Positions 18,155-27,220 of a DNA stretch of 64,000 nt are shown here, piece after piece; the first letter of the stretch is position 1, and the number at the start of each line of letters is the position of its first letter. Under the pieces are notes generated by a model that did not search any database, had not been told where the DNA came from, and saw nothing but the letters and a program-made list of their open reading frames with translations. Position numbers and translations under genes: made by a program. The DNA is from Cytophagales bacterium Alg240-R148 (GTDB lineage Bacteria > Bacteroidota > Bacteroidia > Cytophagales > Cyclobacteriaceae). The DNA lies in the NCBI GenBank assembly GCA_900537185.1, contig LS999827.1:873001-937000 (forward strand), given 5' to 3'.

Positions 18155-19582
18155 ATGAAAAACTTAACTACATTGGCGCTAGCTGGTTTGGCCTTATTTG
18201 CATCTTGCGACAACGACGATACAAGTCCGCAAAACCCGGTAGACCTTAAAGCGCATTCTAAAACACCGTCTTTTTTAAAATTGACCCCTTCATTTGAGGA
18301 GGTACAAGTTTTCCCTTTGTTGTCTTCTGAAGACGCACTCCAAGGGAGCCCAGATTTTGTATATGGATCTATGGCAGATGGGTGTGGGTTGCTAAAAAAC
18401 GAAGACGGAACCTTTACTTTGATCAACAACATTGAAGCGGATTATTCTATTGCACGCGTTGAATTGGATGCGACTTTCAAGCCAATAGAAGGAGAATACA
18501 TACTCAATGCGGTAGCTACAGCCAATACAGCTCAATGCTCCGGTTCCATGATTACCATTGAAGAGCACGGGTTTGGCCCATTATTTTTATCTGGTGGAGA
18601 ATGGGGTGGTTCGTCCAAAGGGGTTTTTGTTACCGACCCAAGAAAAGACGCCAAAGATGCTTCAAGCGCTAGCATGTTAAATTCTTTTGGCCAATGGTCA
18701 ACAGAAAATGCAGTGGTTATTGGATCAGAAGCCTATCCAGGAAAAACAGTTGCTTTCATTGGCGATGATCATTCTAACAACGACACTCCTTCAGGACAGC
18801 TCGGCATGTATGTCGGCAACCATGGGGATTTAAATGGTGGAAAGCTTTTTGGTCTTAAAGTGGCCGACATTGATTTTGAAGTTGAAATGGAACAGGGCAA
18901 ATCTTATACTGCCAGCTTCGTAGAGTTGAAAGAAAGAGAACTAGAAGCATTGGATATCGAAGCAAAATCCAAAGGAGTAATGGGGTTTTCTAGGTTAGAA
19001 GATATTGACTGGAGAAGAGGATCTGCAAACAACAACAGAGAAATTTATTTTGCAGTTACAGGCAGAAAAAAAGATGGCCTAATAGACAAAGGAACTTTTT
19101 ACGGTAGAATTTACAAGGTTGTTCTAAATGAAAACGACCCTTCTGGTGCAGCCACTATCACTTGTATATTAGATGGCGATTTAGAAAATGGCAAGGCCAA
19201 AATGTTTCACAGCCCAGATAATATACTAATCACAGAAAATTATGCCTACATACAAGAAGATCCTAATGGTTACTTCGACAATGCCGATAAAACGCATTTT
19301 GCAAGACTTTACCAATACAACCTCGATACCGAAGAATTAAAAGTGGTACTGGAATGCGACCAAGAAACAGCCGCTTCTAAAGGGTATGGTTCTACTGAAA
19401 AAATATGGGAAATTACTGGTATGATTGATGTATCGGATATACTAGGAAAAGACAATACTTTCCTTTTGATCACTCAAAACCATGGTTGGGAAGACGATGC
19501 TTTTACAGACCCAAAAGCCATCGAAATCTCTCAAAGAAATGAAGGAAGTGTTTTGCACATAATCCGAGGATTAGAAAGATAA
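18155..19582 (+). CDS. PhoX/DUF839-like lipoprotein
   Basis: A lipoprotein of 475 residues: signal LTTLALAGLALFASC with the lipobox Cys at about residue 19, followed by an Asp-rich linker. The rest looks like the six-bladed beta-propeller of the PhoX-type (DUF839) phosphatases, with blades marked by GPLFLSGGEWGGSSKG, GFSRLEDIDWRRG, FHSPDNILI and a late WEITGMIDVSD. In PhoX, Ca and Fe are held by acidic and Cys residues, but I cannot confirm all ligands here. The gene ends one base before the peroxidase gene starts, so both are in one operon and both products would act outside the inner membrane. Confidence 0.6.
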   Translation: MKNLTTLALAGLALFASCDNDDTSPQNPVDLKAHSKTPSFLKLTPSFEEVQVFPLLSSEDALQGSPDFVYGSMADGCGLLKNEDGTFTLINNIEADYSIARVELDATFKPIEGEYILNAVATANTAQCSGSMITIEEHGFGPLFLSGGEWGGSSKGVFVTDPRKDAKDASSASMLNSFGQWSTENAVVIGSEAYPGKTVAFIGDDHSNNDTPSGQLGMYVGNHGDLNGGKLFGLKVADIDFEVEMEQGKSYTASFVELKERELEALDIEAKSKGVMGFSRLEDIDWRRGSANNNREIYFAVTGRKKDGLIDKGTFYGRIYKVVLNENDPSGAATITCILDGDLENGKAKMFHSPDNILITENYAYIQEDPNGYFDNADKTHFARLYQYNLDTEELKVVLECDQETAASKGYGSTEKIWEITGMIDVSDILGKDNTFLLITQNHGWEDDAFTDPKAIEISQRNEGSVLHIIRGLER

Positions 19583-19583
19583 T

Positions 19584-21359
19584 ATGTTGGTTGCAAAACA
19601 ATATACCAAAGAGGGCCTAATAGTGCAGGTCCTCTTTTTTATTTTTCTCTTTGGCTGTTCAAAAAAACAAGAACAAATGGTGCCTCCTTCTCATAAGCTG
19701 GAAGCATTTTACAGCACGGGGTTGTCCAATTGTATTGCGCATCTGGATTCTTTAAAAAAAGAACCAGAAAACAATAGTTCGGTGCAGCACTATTTGCGCG
19801 CTAGAGGGGAATTTAAAAAAATTGAACCCATACTTTCTTTTGTTGATAAAGAAAATTACAAAGCCTTGATGCAGGCCAACTTTAATAAGATTGAAGAAGA
19901 AGACCCTACGGACATTAAAGTTCGAAAGCCCTTTGGATTCCAAACTTTAGAAGAACAACTTAGCGAAAACCCCCACAAAGTAGATACCAACCAGGTCAAT
20001 TGGACCAGCAACCGACTTCGATTGTTGTTAAAAAATAAATCGGTTCAATTAAAAGACTACCAAGTAGTGTGGGCCATCCGACAAGCTTTGGTTAGAGTGG
20101 CACTTACTGGAATAACTGGATACGATTCTCCTAGCATGGATCGATCCTTAGAAGACTCCCGCAGCGTTTACGAAGGGCTCGAAAACATTGTGCGTTTTTA
20201 CAAAAATCATTTTAATGACTCCACCTTGTTCAACCAATGGATGCATAGTTTCCAGCGTTCCAAACAAGCGTTGCAACAGGATTTCGACACTTTTGATCGG
20301 TATCATTTTATCCAAGACCATACCCATACCCAACTGTCTTTACTCGTCCAAACAAGCACAGATTGGAAAGTCTCCTTCCCTTTTGAATGGGCCATCAAAA
20401 ACGATGCGGAGCGCTTGTTTTCTGATGCAATTTTTAACCTAGATTATTTTAATGGTTATGACAAGGAAAAGAAATCTTCTAAAGAAAAAATAGCGCTGGG
20501 AAAACTACTCTTTTCAGACCAAAGACTCTCCAAAAATAACGACCTAAGTTGTGCCAGCTGCCATCAAAAAAAGAAAGGCTTTACAGATGGATTAAAAACG
20601 TTCCCTGGCCAGACTAGAAACAGCCCTACTTTGACTTATTCGGCCTACCAAAACAAGTTTTTTCACGATGGCAGAGCTGGCAGTTTGGAAGCACAAATAG
20701 TGGGTGTCATTCAAAATTCAAACGAATTCCATTCTGACCTTCAAAACTTCACAAAAATTATTGAGATGGACAGTAACTACTTTAAATCATTTGAAAAAGA
20801 ATATGGCGCTGGGCCCAACCACCACAATGTAAGAATGGCAATTAGCAGTTATGTCAGAAGTTTGGGCCAGTTCAACTCCAGGTTTGATGACAACATTAAT
20901 GGATTTACAGATGATTTAAGCAAGGAAGAAATCAATGGATTCAACCTTTTTATGGGCAAGGCACAATGTGGCACTTGTCATTTTGCTCCAGTATTTAACG
21001 GGACCATTCCACCCTATTTTAATGAAACCGAATTAGAAATAATCGGCGTACCGGATTATCCTACTTCTAGAAGTTTGCCTGAATCCGACTTAGGTCGTTT
21101 TGAAGTGCACAAAACAGCAGGAAAAGAGCATTTTTTTAAAACTCCAACTATTAGAAACCTAAGCCAAACTGGCCCGTACATGCACAATGGCTCTTATGAG
21201 ACCCTGGAACAAGTAATGGATTTTTACAATTCTGGAGGTGGCTTAGGACTGGGCATTCCATTTATAAACCAAACATTACCGGCAGACAGCCTCCACCTTA
21301 CAGAATCAGAAATTGACAATATCATCGCATTTATGCAAACCCTTAAGGATAAGGACTAG
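19584..21359 (+). CDS. Di-haem cytochrome c peroxidase / MauG-like lipoprotein with N-terminal extension
   Basis: Two c-type haem sites: CASCH (Cys323, Cys326, His327) and CGTCH (Cys462, Cys465, His466), plus FFHDGRAGSLEAQ and PTIRNLSQTGPYMHNGSY, which are family signatures. A lipobox-type signal (FIFLFGC) places it in the envelope. The family is normally about 350 residues; here roughly 270 extra residues precede the peroxidase part and look helical, comparable to imelysin-like extensions in other Bacteroidota. It is likely translated with the PhoX-like gene. Confidence 0.85.
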   Translation: MLVAKQYTKEGLIVQVLFFIFLFGCSKKQEQMVPPSHKLEAFYSTGLSNCIAHLDSLKKEPENNSSVQHYLRARGEFKKIEPILSFVDKENYKALMQANFNKIEEEDPTDIKVRKPFGFQTLEEQLSENPHKVDTNQVNWTSNRLRLLLKNKSVQLKDYQVVWAIRQALVRVALTGITGYDSPSMDRSLEDSRSVYEGLENIVRFYKNHFNDSTLFNQWMHSFQRSKQALQQDFDTFDRYHFIQDHTHTQLSLLVQTSTDWKVSFPFEWAIKNDAERLFSDAIFNLDYFNGYDKEKKSSKEKIALGKLLFSDQRLSKNNDLSCASCHQKKKGFTDGLKTFPGQTRNSPTLTYSAYQNKFFHDGRAGSLEAQIVGVIQNSNEFHSDLQNFTKIIEMDSNYFKSFEKEYGAGPNHHNVRMAISSYVRSLGQFNSRFDDNINGFTDDLSKEEINGFNLFMGKAQCGTCHFAPVFNGTIPPYFNETELEIIGVPDYPTSRSLPESDLGRFEVHKTAGKEHFFKTPTIRNLSQTGPYMHNGSYETLEQVMDFYNSGGGLGLGIPFINQTLPADSLHLTESEIDNIIAFMQTLKDKD

Positions 21360-21484
21360 CCCGAACTCTACACAAACTGAACTAGGCGGAACCAAAGGCA
21401 TTTTTGTTTCCAGTTATAACTATTCTTAGTGTTATAAAAAACGGAAACAACGGTATTGCAATTTGAAGTGTCCAACCTTACGAG

Positions 21485-22456
21485 ATGAAAACTTTAACTT
21501 TATTACTCGCAATAGGTGCTATAGTAGTTGGAAGTTGTCCTGCCCAAAAAAGACGCAACGCACCAGACTATACAGCCAAAATCATACAGATTGAAAAGAA
21601 CTTGTGCAACGAATCATTTGACACCGCACTACTCGGCTTCAGAGCACTTTTTGAAACAGGACATTACATTTTTAAAAAAGACATATATGCTGCCGCCCAA
21701 CTTGCTTATTATAACCACCATAACAAAGAAACGTTGGTCTATCTTCAACGGTATCTTGCCAAGGGAGGCAATCTAAAAACCATTAAAAAAAACAAAATAC
21801 TTCGATCGTTCTTAAAAAGCGACGAAGGTTACATGTTACAAACACAATTAGATTCATTAAAAAAAGAACAGCAACTCTACCTGGACCTCGAACTGCGTAC
21901 CACCTTGCACCAAATGTTTAAAAAAGATCAAAAAAAGGCGTTTGGCGCCTTACTAAGAATTGGGGACAAAGCACAAATTAAATATTCAGAAAACGTTTTT
22001 GGCCCGCACAGCATAGAACAGGTGACACAATTAAAAGACATTTTGGAAACACATGGGTACCCCAGTGAAAAATTAATTGGCAATAATTATTGGGCAACTA
22101 CCATATTAAGCCACCACAATTCCATATCCTCTAATTTCAATCAAAAAGACAGCCTCTACCAAAGCCTTTATCCGCTGCTGGTGCAAGCATGCAAAACAGG
22201 AGAAATGTCTGTGTACGAATTGGCCTATATTGAAAACTGGAGATTGAATATCAATGAAAAATGGCGCCGCAGTACCTATGGTTACTTAAGCAAATCTTTA
22301 ACTCCGTCAGAACTAGTTTATGCCAATGAACTCCGAGAAGCAATTGGGTTACGCTCGGTACAAACAAGAAACCACCTGATCGACCTGCAATTAAAATATG
22401 GCTTTGACTGGGGATTGCCGCGAATCTCGAATAAAAATCAAAAAATTAAGTATTAA
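21485..22456 (+). CDS. Secreted protein of unknown function
   Basis: 323 residues with a clear signal peptide (LTLLLAIGAIVVGSC, possibly a lipobox) and a mainly helical body containing TPR-like segments (AAQLAYYNHHNKETLVYLQR). I recognise no catalytic motif. It lies alone, 125 bases after the peroxidase operon, and converges with a GNAT gene six bases away. Confidence 0.7.
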   Translation: MKTLTLLLAIGAIVVGSCPAQKRRNAPDYTAKIIQIEKNLCNESFDTALLGFRALFETGHYIFKKDIYAAAQLAYYNHHNKETLVYLQRYLAKGGNLKTIKKNKILRSFLKSDEGYMLQTQLDSLKKEQQLYLDLELRTTLHQMFKKDQKKAFGALLRIGDKAQIKYSENVFGPHSIEQVTQLKDILETHGYPSEKLIGNNYWATTILSHHNSISSNFNQKDSLYQSLYPLLVQACKTGEMSVYELAYIENWRLNINEKWRRSTYGYLSKSLTPSELVYANELREAIGLRSVQTRNHLIDLQLKYGFDWGLPRISNKNQKIKY

Positions 22457-22462
22457 AAACAG

Positions 22463-22915
22463 CTAGTGCCAAAAAAATCTGATTTTCTCTTTTTCTTCTG
22501 TGTTTTCCAATTGTCTGTAAAAATTAATGCCACGGGCATTGAAAACTGGAGTTTGCCATTGTACCTCCGAGCACCCCCACTCTTTTGCTACCAATTTAAT
22601 TGCCTCCATTATTTTCTTTCCAATACCTGCCCCCCTCACAGGTGGATCAAAATACAGGCAGTCCATGTGTGCATAATGGGCCGCGTTCCAAATGGAATAA
22701 TCCTTGGTTACAAATGCGTAACCAACCGCTAGGTCTGCGCTGTCCACCACTACCAAACAAACCATGTGCTCCGGATTGTTAAATAGGTGTTGCTGCAAAG
22801 CAGCGCGTTTGCCAGCCGGAGAATAGGCCGCTTTTTCATAGGCTGCATGGTCGGCACAAAGTGAAACAATTCTATCCAAATCTTCGAGTCTCGCCCGTCT
22901 TATGGTATATTTCAT
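22463..22915 (-). CDS. GNAT-family N-acetyltransferase
   Basis: 150 residues with the GNAT core: start YTIRRARLEDLDRIVSLC, the strand MDCLYFDPPVRGAGIGKKIM holding the acetyl-CoA-binding Q/RxxGxG/A loop (VRGAGIGK) and a final EVQWQTPVFNARGINFYRQL. The substrate is unknown. Its start overlaps the end of the LysR gene by four bases, so they are co-transcribed. Confidence 0.85.
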   Translation of the reverse strand: MKYTIRRARLEDLDRIVSLCADHAAYEKAAYSPAGKRAALQQHLFNNPEHMVCLVVVDSADLAVGYAFVTKDYSIWNAAHYAHMDCLYFDPPVRGAGIGKKIMEAIKLVAKEWGCSEVQWQTPVFNARGINFYRQLENTEEKEKIRFFWH

Positions 22916-23799
22916 GGCTGAATAAATTTAGACAGGTAATGAATGAAATGTTTGAAATAATCTGGGTAGTCTTTACCAGTTAAGCTGGCCACATAGTGTT
23001 TTCTTCTAAGTCCTTGAGCGCCCAAAGAACGCAAAATCAATTTATCGTCGTCCGAGTAGGGTTGGAGTGCCCAGTTGGCCAATACCATGACCCCCATTTT
23101 GGCTTTGACCATCTGCACGGCCGCCTCTGTGAGTGGTACTGGTGTATATTCTTTCAGTTCAAAACCCGCTGGTTTCATGAAATCTCGGTACACGGTAACA
23201 GTAGAAATTGGTTCGCTATGGATGATTAAGTTTTGGTCCGTAAAGTCTGCCGGACTCAAAAATTCTAGATCTGCCCAAGCATGGTTCTTGGCAGCAATGC
23301 CAACCATTTCATCTTCAAAAACTTCGAGGTAAGACAAGGCATTGCCAGGTATTTTAGAATTAACCAAGGCGAGGTCCAAATCACCTTCTAGCAGTTTTTC
23401 GAGTGGCTTGTGGGTCGCGTTAAAATTAATTTTTATCTCTACATTGGGGTATTCTTGTTCAAATTGTTGGATTACTGCTGGCAACCAAAAATAACTGGTA
23501 TAACACTCTGTGCTGAGAGTGATGGAACCGGCAGTGCCCTTATTAAGAGCTGCTATTTGCTTTTCGACAGCATTCAGCCTACCCAGTACGTCATTGGCCG
23601 CTTCGTAAACTTTCTCTCCTGCCAATGTCAAAAGCAAACGTTTGTTGGCCCGGTCAAAAAGTCTAGTGCCAATAACAGATTCCGCTTCTTTAAGCTGGTG
23701 GCTCAGTGCCGACGGTGTCAAAAATAGTTTTTCAGAGGCCCGTGCTATAGACCCCTCTTCAACTATCGACTTTACTAATTTTAAATACCTTGTTTCCAT
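22912..23799 (-). CDS. LysR-family transcriptional regulator
   Basis: An N-terminal winged helix-turn-helix (SIARASEKLFLTPSALSHQL) and a C-terminal periplasmic-binding-like effector domain. I begin it at METRYLK (23799); four in-frame codons upstream are possible. It is divergent from a rhodanese gene, with a perfect T-N11-A dyad in between, so it probably controls itself and the rhodanese; its effector cannot be told. The GNAT gene lies downstream in the same unit. Confidence 0.9.
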   Translation of the reverse strand: METRYLKLVKSIVEEGSIARASEKLFLTPSALSHQLKEAESVIGTRLFDRANKRLLLTLAGEKVYEAANDVLGRLNAVEKQIAALNKGTAGSITLSTECYTSYFWLPAVIQQFEQEYPNVEIKINFNATHKPLEKLLEGDLDLALVNSKIPGNALSYLEVFEDEMVGIAAKNHAWADLEFLSPADFTDQNLIIHSEPISTVTVYRDFMKPAGFELKEYTPVPLTEAAVQMVKAKMGVMVLANWALQPYSDDDKLILRSLGAQGLRRKHYVASLTGKDYPDYFKHFIHYLSKFIQP

Positions 23800-23839
23800 A
23801 CGATGAAACATAAAGGTAGTAAAATTAATACTCCTATTC

Positions 23840-23856
23840 CCTGAATAATCTTCAGG
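23840..23856. promoter_or_regulatory. LysR-type operator (T-N11-A dyad)
   Basis: CCTGAA-TAATC-TTCAGG is a perfect six-base dyad whose inner T and A are eleven bases apart, the classical LysR recognition geometry. It sits in the divergent LysR/rhodanese gap, about 40 bases before the rhodanese -33 element. A second short palindrome, GAATTTAATTC (23864-23874), lies next to it and may be the activation half-site. Confidence 0.6.
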
Positions 23857-23881
23857 ATGTAGGTGAATTTAATTCGCTTTT

Positions 23882-23908
23882 TTGCCAATCTATTCAGGTT
23901 TACCTTTG
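23882..23908 (+). promoter_or_regulatory. Promoter of the rhodanese gene
   Basis: TTG at 23882-23884 and TACCTTTG at 23901-23908 (full match to TAnnTTTG) with a 16-base spacer, 21 bases before the ATG. The spacer is slightly short for the phylum, which would fit a promoter that needs an activator. Confidence 0.5.
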
Positions 23909-23929
23909 ATTCAACTAAAAACAAATACC

Positions 23930-24322
23930 ATGAAAACAGCACGCGCCTATTACGAAGCAAAACTGGAATACTACACCGATGCATCCGACCTACAGCATGT
24001 CCTTCAAAATGAAAACAATTGGGTAGTGGTGGATGTAAGGCGGTCGGAGCACTTTAATTTAGGTCATATCCCTTCTGCTATTAATTTATACCATGCCGAC
24101 ATGAATACCGAAAGCACACAACATTGGGATAAATCCAAAACCTACATTGCGTATTGTGATGGAATTGGATGCAATGGCAGCACCAAAGGGGCAAGAAACC
24201 TAAGTGCACTAGGTTTTAAAGTAAAAGAATTAATTGGTGGGTTCGATTGGTGGCAGCGCGATGGGTATGCCTTTGAAACGGACAGTGCAGTTGGCGAGCC
24301 CGGTATTCGATGTGGATGTTAG
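23930..24322 (+). CDS. Single-domain rhodanese (sulfurtransferase)
   Basis: 130 residues from the ATG at 23930. The rhodanese domain shows VVVDVRRSEHFNLGHIPSA and the active-site loop AYCDGIGCNGSTKGA with Cys76 as the persulfide-carrying residue and Cys81 five residues later; the final GGFDWWQRDGYAF is also typical. It moves sulfane sulfur to an acceptor. Its position between a LysR regulator and an SQR-like flavoprotein suggests sulfur handling, though the second gene is 115 bases away. Confidence 0.85.
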   Translation: MKTARAYYEAKLEYYTDASDLQHVLQNENNWVVVDVRRSEHFNLGHIPSAINLYHADMNTESTQHWDKSKTYIAYCDGIGCNGSTKGARNLSALGFKVKELIGGFDWWQRDGYAFETDSAVGEPGIRCGC

Positions 24323-24437
24323 CGGTGATACAGTCATCTTTCTATGTGATCGAAGTCACTGAAAATGGATTGTTAAATAGAGAAATTAATACTTGATAAT
24401 TGACAGAGGAGGATGGAAAACTTAAAACCCAAAAGTC

Positions 24438-25652
24438 ATGAAAAGGATCGTAGTATTAGGCAGTAATTTCGCAGGCTATACAGCCGCCATTCAATTGCGC
24501 AAACAATTGGGAAAAAAAGAGAATGAAATAATTGTGGTGGCACCAAGCCATGAGTTTTTATATGTACCTTCTTTGATTTGGGTGCCATTTGGTAGACGGA
24601 AGGTGGAAGATATAAAATTTGATATTTTACCCATTTTTAGAAAAAAAAACATACAATTCATACAAGACAAGGCTGTCCAGGTAGACCCTGAGCATAATAC
24701 AGTCCATCTTGAGGCCGAGGAGCCAATTTGTTACGACTATTTGGTGGTTGCCACTGGTGTACAAATGAACTTTGATGTTGTAGATGGTTTGAAACCAGAA
24801 GACAACAAAATCGAAAATATAGTCATCCCTCGGCTGGCTCAAAAAACACAGCATGCTTTTGAAGCATTGATCAAAGACCCAGGGCCCGTAGTAATTGGGG
24901 CCACCCAAGGTGCCAGTTGCATGGGAGCTGCCTACGAATATTTGTTTAATATGGACAACGAATTAAGAAGGCGCAAGGTAAGGGGCCAAGTGAAGTTGTA
25001 TTGGATTACTCCTGAACCCTATTTGGGTAATTTTGGCATCGATGGGATGCCAGGTGGAGAGGCCATGTTAAAAATGTTCATGAAGCTCTACAACATTGAA
25101 TGGATCACAGATGCCAGCATCAAAAAAATAGAAGACAACACCATTACATTAAAAGATGGAACGGAGTTGCCTTATAAAATGGCCATGCTTATGCCGCCGT
25201 TTGAAGGAGCTCAAGTAATGAAAAATAGCCCTGCATTGGTGGATGACAAGGGTTTTGTGGAAACCGATGGCACCTACCAACACCACACTTTTAAAAACGT
25301 TTTTGCGGCAGGGCTTGCAGTTCAAGTACGGCCCAATTTCGAAATTAAAAACACCCCATTTGGAGTTCCAAAAACTGGATACCCAAGTGATGTTACTGGA
25401 AAAATAGTTGCGAAAAACATTGCTCGCCTCATTAAAGGTAACCAACCATTAATTGATAAAGAATGGGGCAAAATACCTGCTCTCTGTGTAATGGATGCAG
25501 GTAGAAAAGAGGTTTATTTGGTGGCCAACCATTTATTTAAGCCAAGACAATTCGCAATTATGTTGCCTAATATCTTAAACGATTTTGGTAAAGTGCTCTT
25601 AGAAAAATACTTTATTTGGAAAAACAAACGGGGTTATGCCCAACTTCCTTAA
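24438..25652 (+). CDS. FAD-dependent pyridine-nucleotide-disulfide-type oxidoreductase, sulfide:quinone-reductase-like
   Basis: 404 residues with an N-terminal FAD-binding Rossmann loop (VVLGSNFAGYTAAIQL), the DYLVVATG segment of the flavoprotein fold and an FAD-proximal KNVFAAGLAVQ block near residue 290. The layout fits the SQR/flavocytochrome-sulfide-dehydrogenase branch (FCSD type), but I do not see the full set of active-site cysteines expected of a true sulfide:quinone reductase, so the substrate stays open. The C-terminal amphipathic region may attach to the membrane. A good terminator follows. Confidence 0.75.
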   Translation: MKRIVVLGSNFAGYTAAIQLRKQLGKKENEIIVVAPSHEFLYVPSLIWVPFGRRKVEDIKFDILPIFRKKNIQFIQDKAVQVDPEHNTVHLEAEEPICYDYLVVATGVQMNFDVVDGLKPEDNKIENIVIPRLAQKTQHAFEALIKDPGPVVIGATQGASCMGAAYEYLFNMDNELRRRKVRGQVKLYWITPEPYLGNFGIDGMPGGEAMLKMFMKLYNIEWITDASIKKIEDNTITLKDGTELPYKMAMLMPPFEGAQVMKNSPALVDDKGFVETDGTYQHHTFKNVFAAGLAVQVRPNFEIKNTPFGVPKTGYPSDVTGKIVAKNIARLIKGNQPLIDKEWGKIPALCVMDAGRKEVYLVANHLFKPRQFAIMLPNILNDFGKVLLEKYFIWKNKRGYAQLP

Positions 25653-25667
25653 CACAAGAACAAACAA

Positions 25668-25701
25668 AAAAACACCTTTCTTTTGCAAGGAAGGTGTTTT
25701 T
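25668..25701 (+). terminator. Intrinsic terminator after the SQR-like gene
   Basis: AAAAACACCTT (25668-25678) pairs with AAGGTGTTTTT (25691-25701), giving an 11 bp stem ending in the T-run, 16 bases after the stop codon. Confidence 0.85.
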
Positions 25702-25773
25702 CAAACTAATAATAATTATAACCATTACCTATACTCTATTATGTTAGCCAGAGGCCTTCACAACTCGGTGTAA

Positions 25774-25809
25774 GTACTAACAAAAAACCCTTATGGCTTT
25801 TGTTGGTAC
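25774..25809. repeat. Long hairpin in a gene-free stretch
   Basis: GTACTAACAAAA and TTTTGTTGGTAC form a 12 bp stem with one G-U pair, extended by CC/GG inside. It lies in the 420-base gap (25653-26074) between the SQR-like and DinB genes. Apart from this hairpin and the terminator, that gap is AT-rich with no other feature I can support. Neither arm is followed by a convincing T-run. Confidence 0.4.
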
Positions 25810-26074
25810 AAAACAATAACAATTGCTTCAATTCAACCAAAAAAAACCCAGCTTATTTCATACACCCTATACTTTATTAACCTTTTACTCAAGCATTGTG
25901 CACCAATCGTATTAATATTGCACTATTTTTAAAAAAACGGGTTAAAAATAAAAATTTCACAACTGCTCTATTAAAAACAACGGTTGCCTATGCTCTTGAT
26001 GATTTGGGTATAAATAATCGAAATCAAAACTTCAATTGGATTCATTTTTTTTTACTTTTAAAAAAACAAAGCAC

Positions 26075-26593
26075 ATGGATACCATTGATACACTTTTGGA
26101 GCAAACAAAAAGCAGCTATGCCTGGACCCACCAACTATTGGATTCTATCCCATTAGAACATTGGGAAACTTGCCCACAAGGGTTGAACACCAACGTAAAT
26201 TGGCAAGTGGGACATTTATTCATGAGTTGGTATTTCCATACTATTATGTGCTTGAATGGACACGATCCTGAGGTTGCCCAAAGCATCCCATTGAGGGACT
26301 ATGGCGCTGCATTTACCCAAAGTCCTGCTCAGCAATCTATCGGAAAATTTAAAAGTGAAGATTTGCTTCAAGCGCTTTCAATTGTAGAAATTGCTTCTTT
26401 AAAAAGCATCGCTTCTCTTTCGGACAGCGACTTATCCAACCCCTTGGCCCCAACAAAAGTGTCTAACCCGGTTGCCAAGAGTAAATTTGAAGCCATCACT
26501 TGGAATATTCAGCACAGCATGTGGCACTGCGGGCAAATGGCCATGTTAAAAAGAACATTCAATGGCGCAATGGATTTTGGGTTGCAAACTTAG
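26075..26593 (+). CDS. DinB-family (DUF664-type) protein
   Basis: 172 residues from the ATG at 26075. It has the four-helix-bundle pattern of DinB/YfiT proteins with a possible metal triad: His in NWQVGHLFMSW, a His in the HSMWHCGQMAML segment near the end and the nearby second His. The family includes thiol-dependent transferases and metal-binding stress proteins; the specific activity is unknown. The open frame extends upstream in two alternative ways, but MDTIDTLLEQT is the normal beginning. Confidence 0.75.
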   Translation: MDTIDTLLEQTKSSYAWTHQLLDSIPLEHWETCPQGLNTNVNWQVGHLFMSWYFHTIMCLNGHDPEVAQSIPLRDYGAAFTQSPAQQSIGKFKSEDLLQALSIVEIASLKSIASLSDSDLSNPLAPTKVSNPVAKSKFEAITWNIQHSMWHCGQMAMLKRTFNGAMDFGLQT

Positions 26594-26702
26594 CCTACCA
26601 CCCGAAGTTTAAGAAATATTTTATTTACTTAACACAATTTTAATTGTCATTCATTGATTTTTTACATATTTTCATTTTTTTATTTATATAAACTAAATTG
26701 TT

Positions 26703-27128
26703 ATGTTGAATTTTATAGTTTTTGCTCTGTTTGGTTTTTTTTCAACTGTACCCAACAACTCCAAACCAATTGTTGATCTTCCTTGCACAGAAGAATTAAA
26801 CAATTTTTGCCCTGCAGCAAGTGAAATTATTTTACATTTGTATCCAACCAATCGTCCTATAAGGGAAGTAAAAGGCAACACTACTTACGACGTTTTTATG
26901 TTGACTTCAGGGGTAGGGCTAGGAGGTATGTATGCCAACTCTGGTTACACCATTGTTTATGGTGGGTGCCGAGATATTACCCCTTACGAATACAGTTATA
27001 TTGGTAGAATCAAAACCAGCTCAAATGTAAGCAGCGGAATTAGCATTCCAACTTTTACAGACTGCACCTCTCCTTTTTCTTGTGGAATTCCTGCCAACAG
27101 GACTTTTAATTTCCCTGGTAGGTTTTAA
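26703..27128 (+). CDS. Secreted cysteine-containing protein, unknown
   Basis: 141 residues with a hydrophobic N-terminus that serves as a signal peptide (FIVFALFGFFSTV) and six cysteines in the mature part, pointing to an oxidised, exported protein. I do not recognise the family. It is transcribed alone and has its own terminator. Confidence 0.6.
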   Translation: MLNFIVFALFGFFSTVPNNSKPIVDLPCTEELNNFCPAASEIILHLYPTNRPIREVKGNTTYDVFMLTSGVGLGGMYANSGYTIVYGGCRDITPYEYSYIGRIKTSSNVSSGISIPTFTDCTSPFSCGIPANRTFNFPGRF

Positions 27129-27134
27129 TCCGTT

Positions 27135-27167
27135 AATTGGCCGTTTTCAAATCAAAAACGGTCAATT
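27135..27167 (+). terminator. Terminator after the cysteine-containing secreted protein gene
   Basis: AATTGGCCGTTTT and AAAACGGTCAATT pair with one G-U across a short loop, followed by a T-rich stretch (ATTTTCTTA). It starts seven bases after the stop. Confidence 0.65.
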
Positions 27168-27220
27168 GAATTTTCTTACAATTAGCGTAATATGGAACTA
27201 TTTTAATTCCTTCTTCCTTG

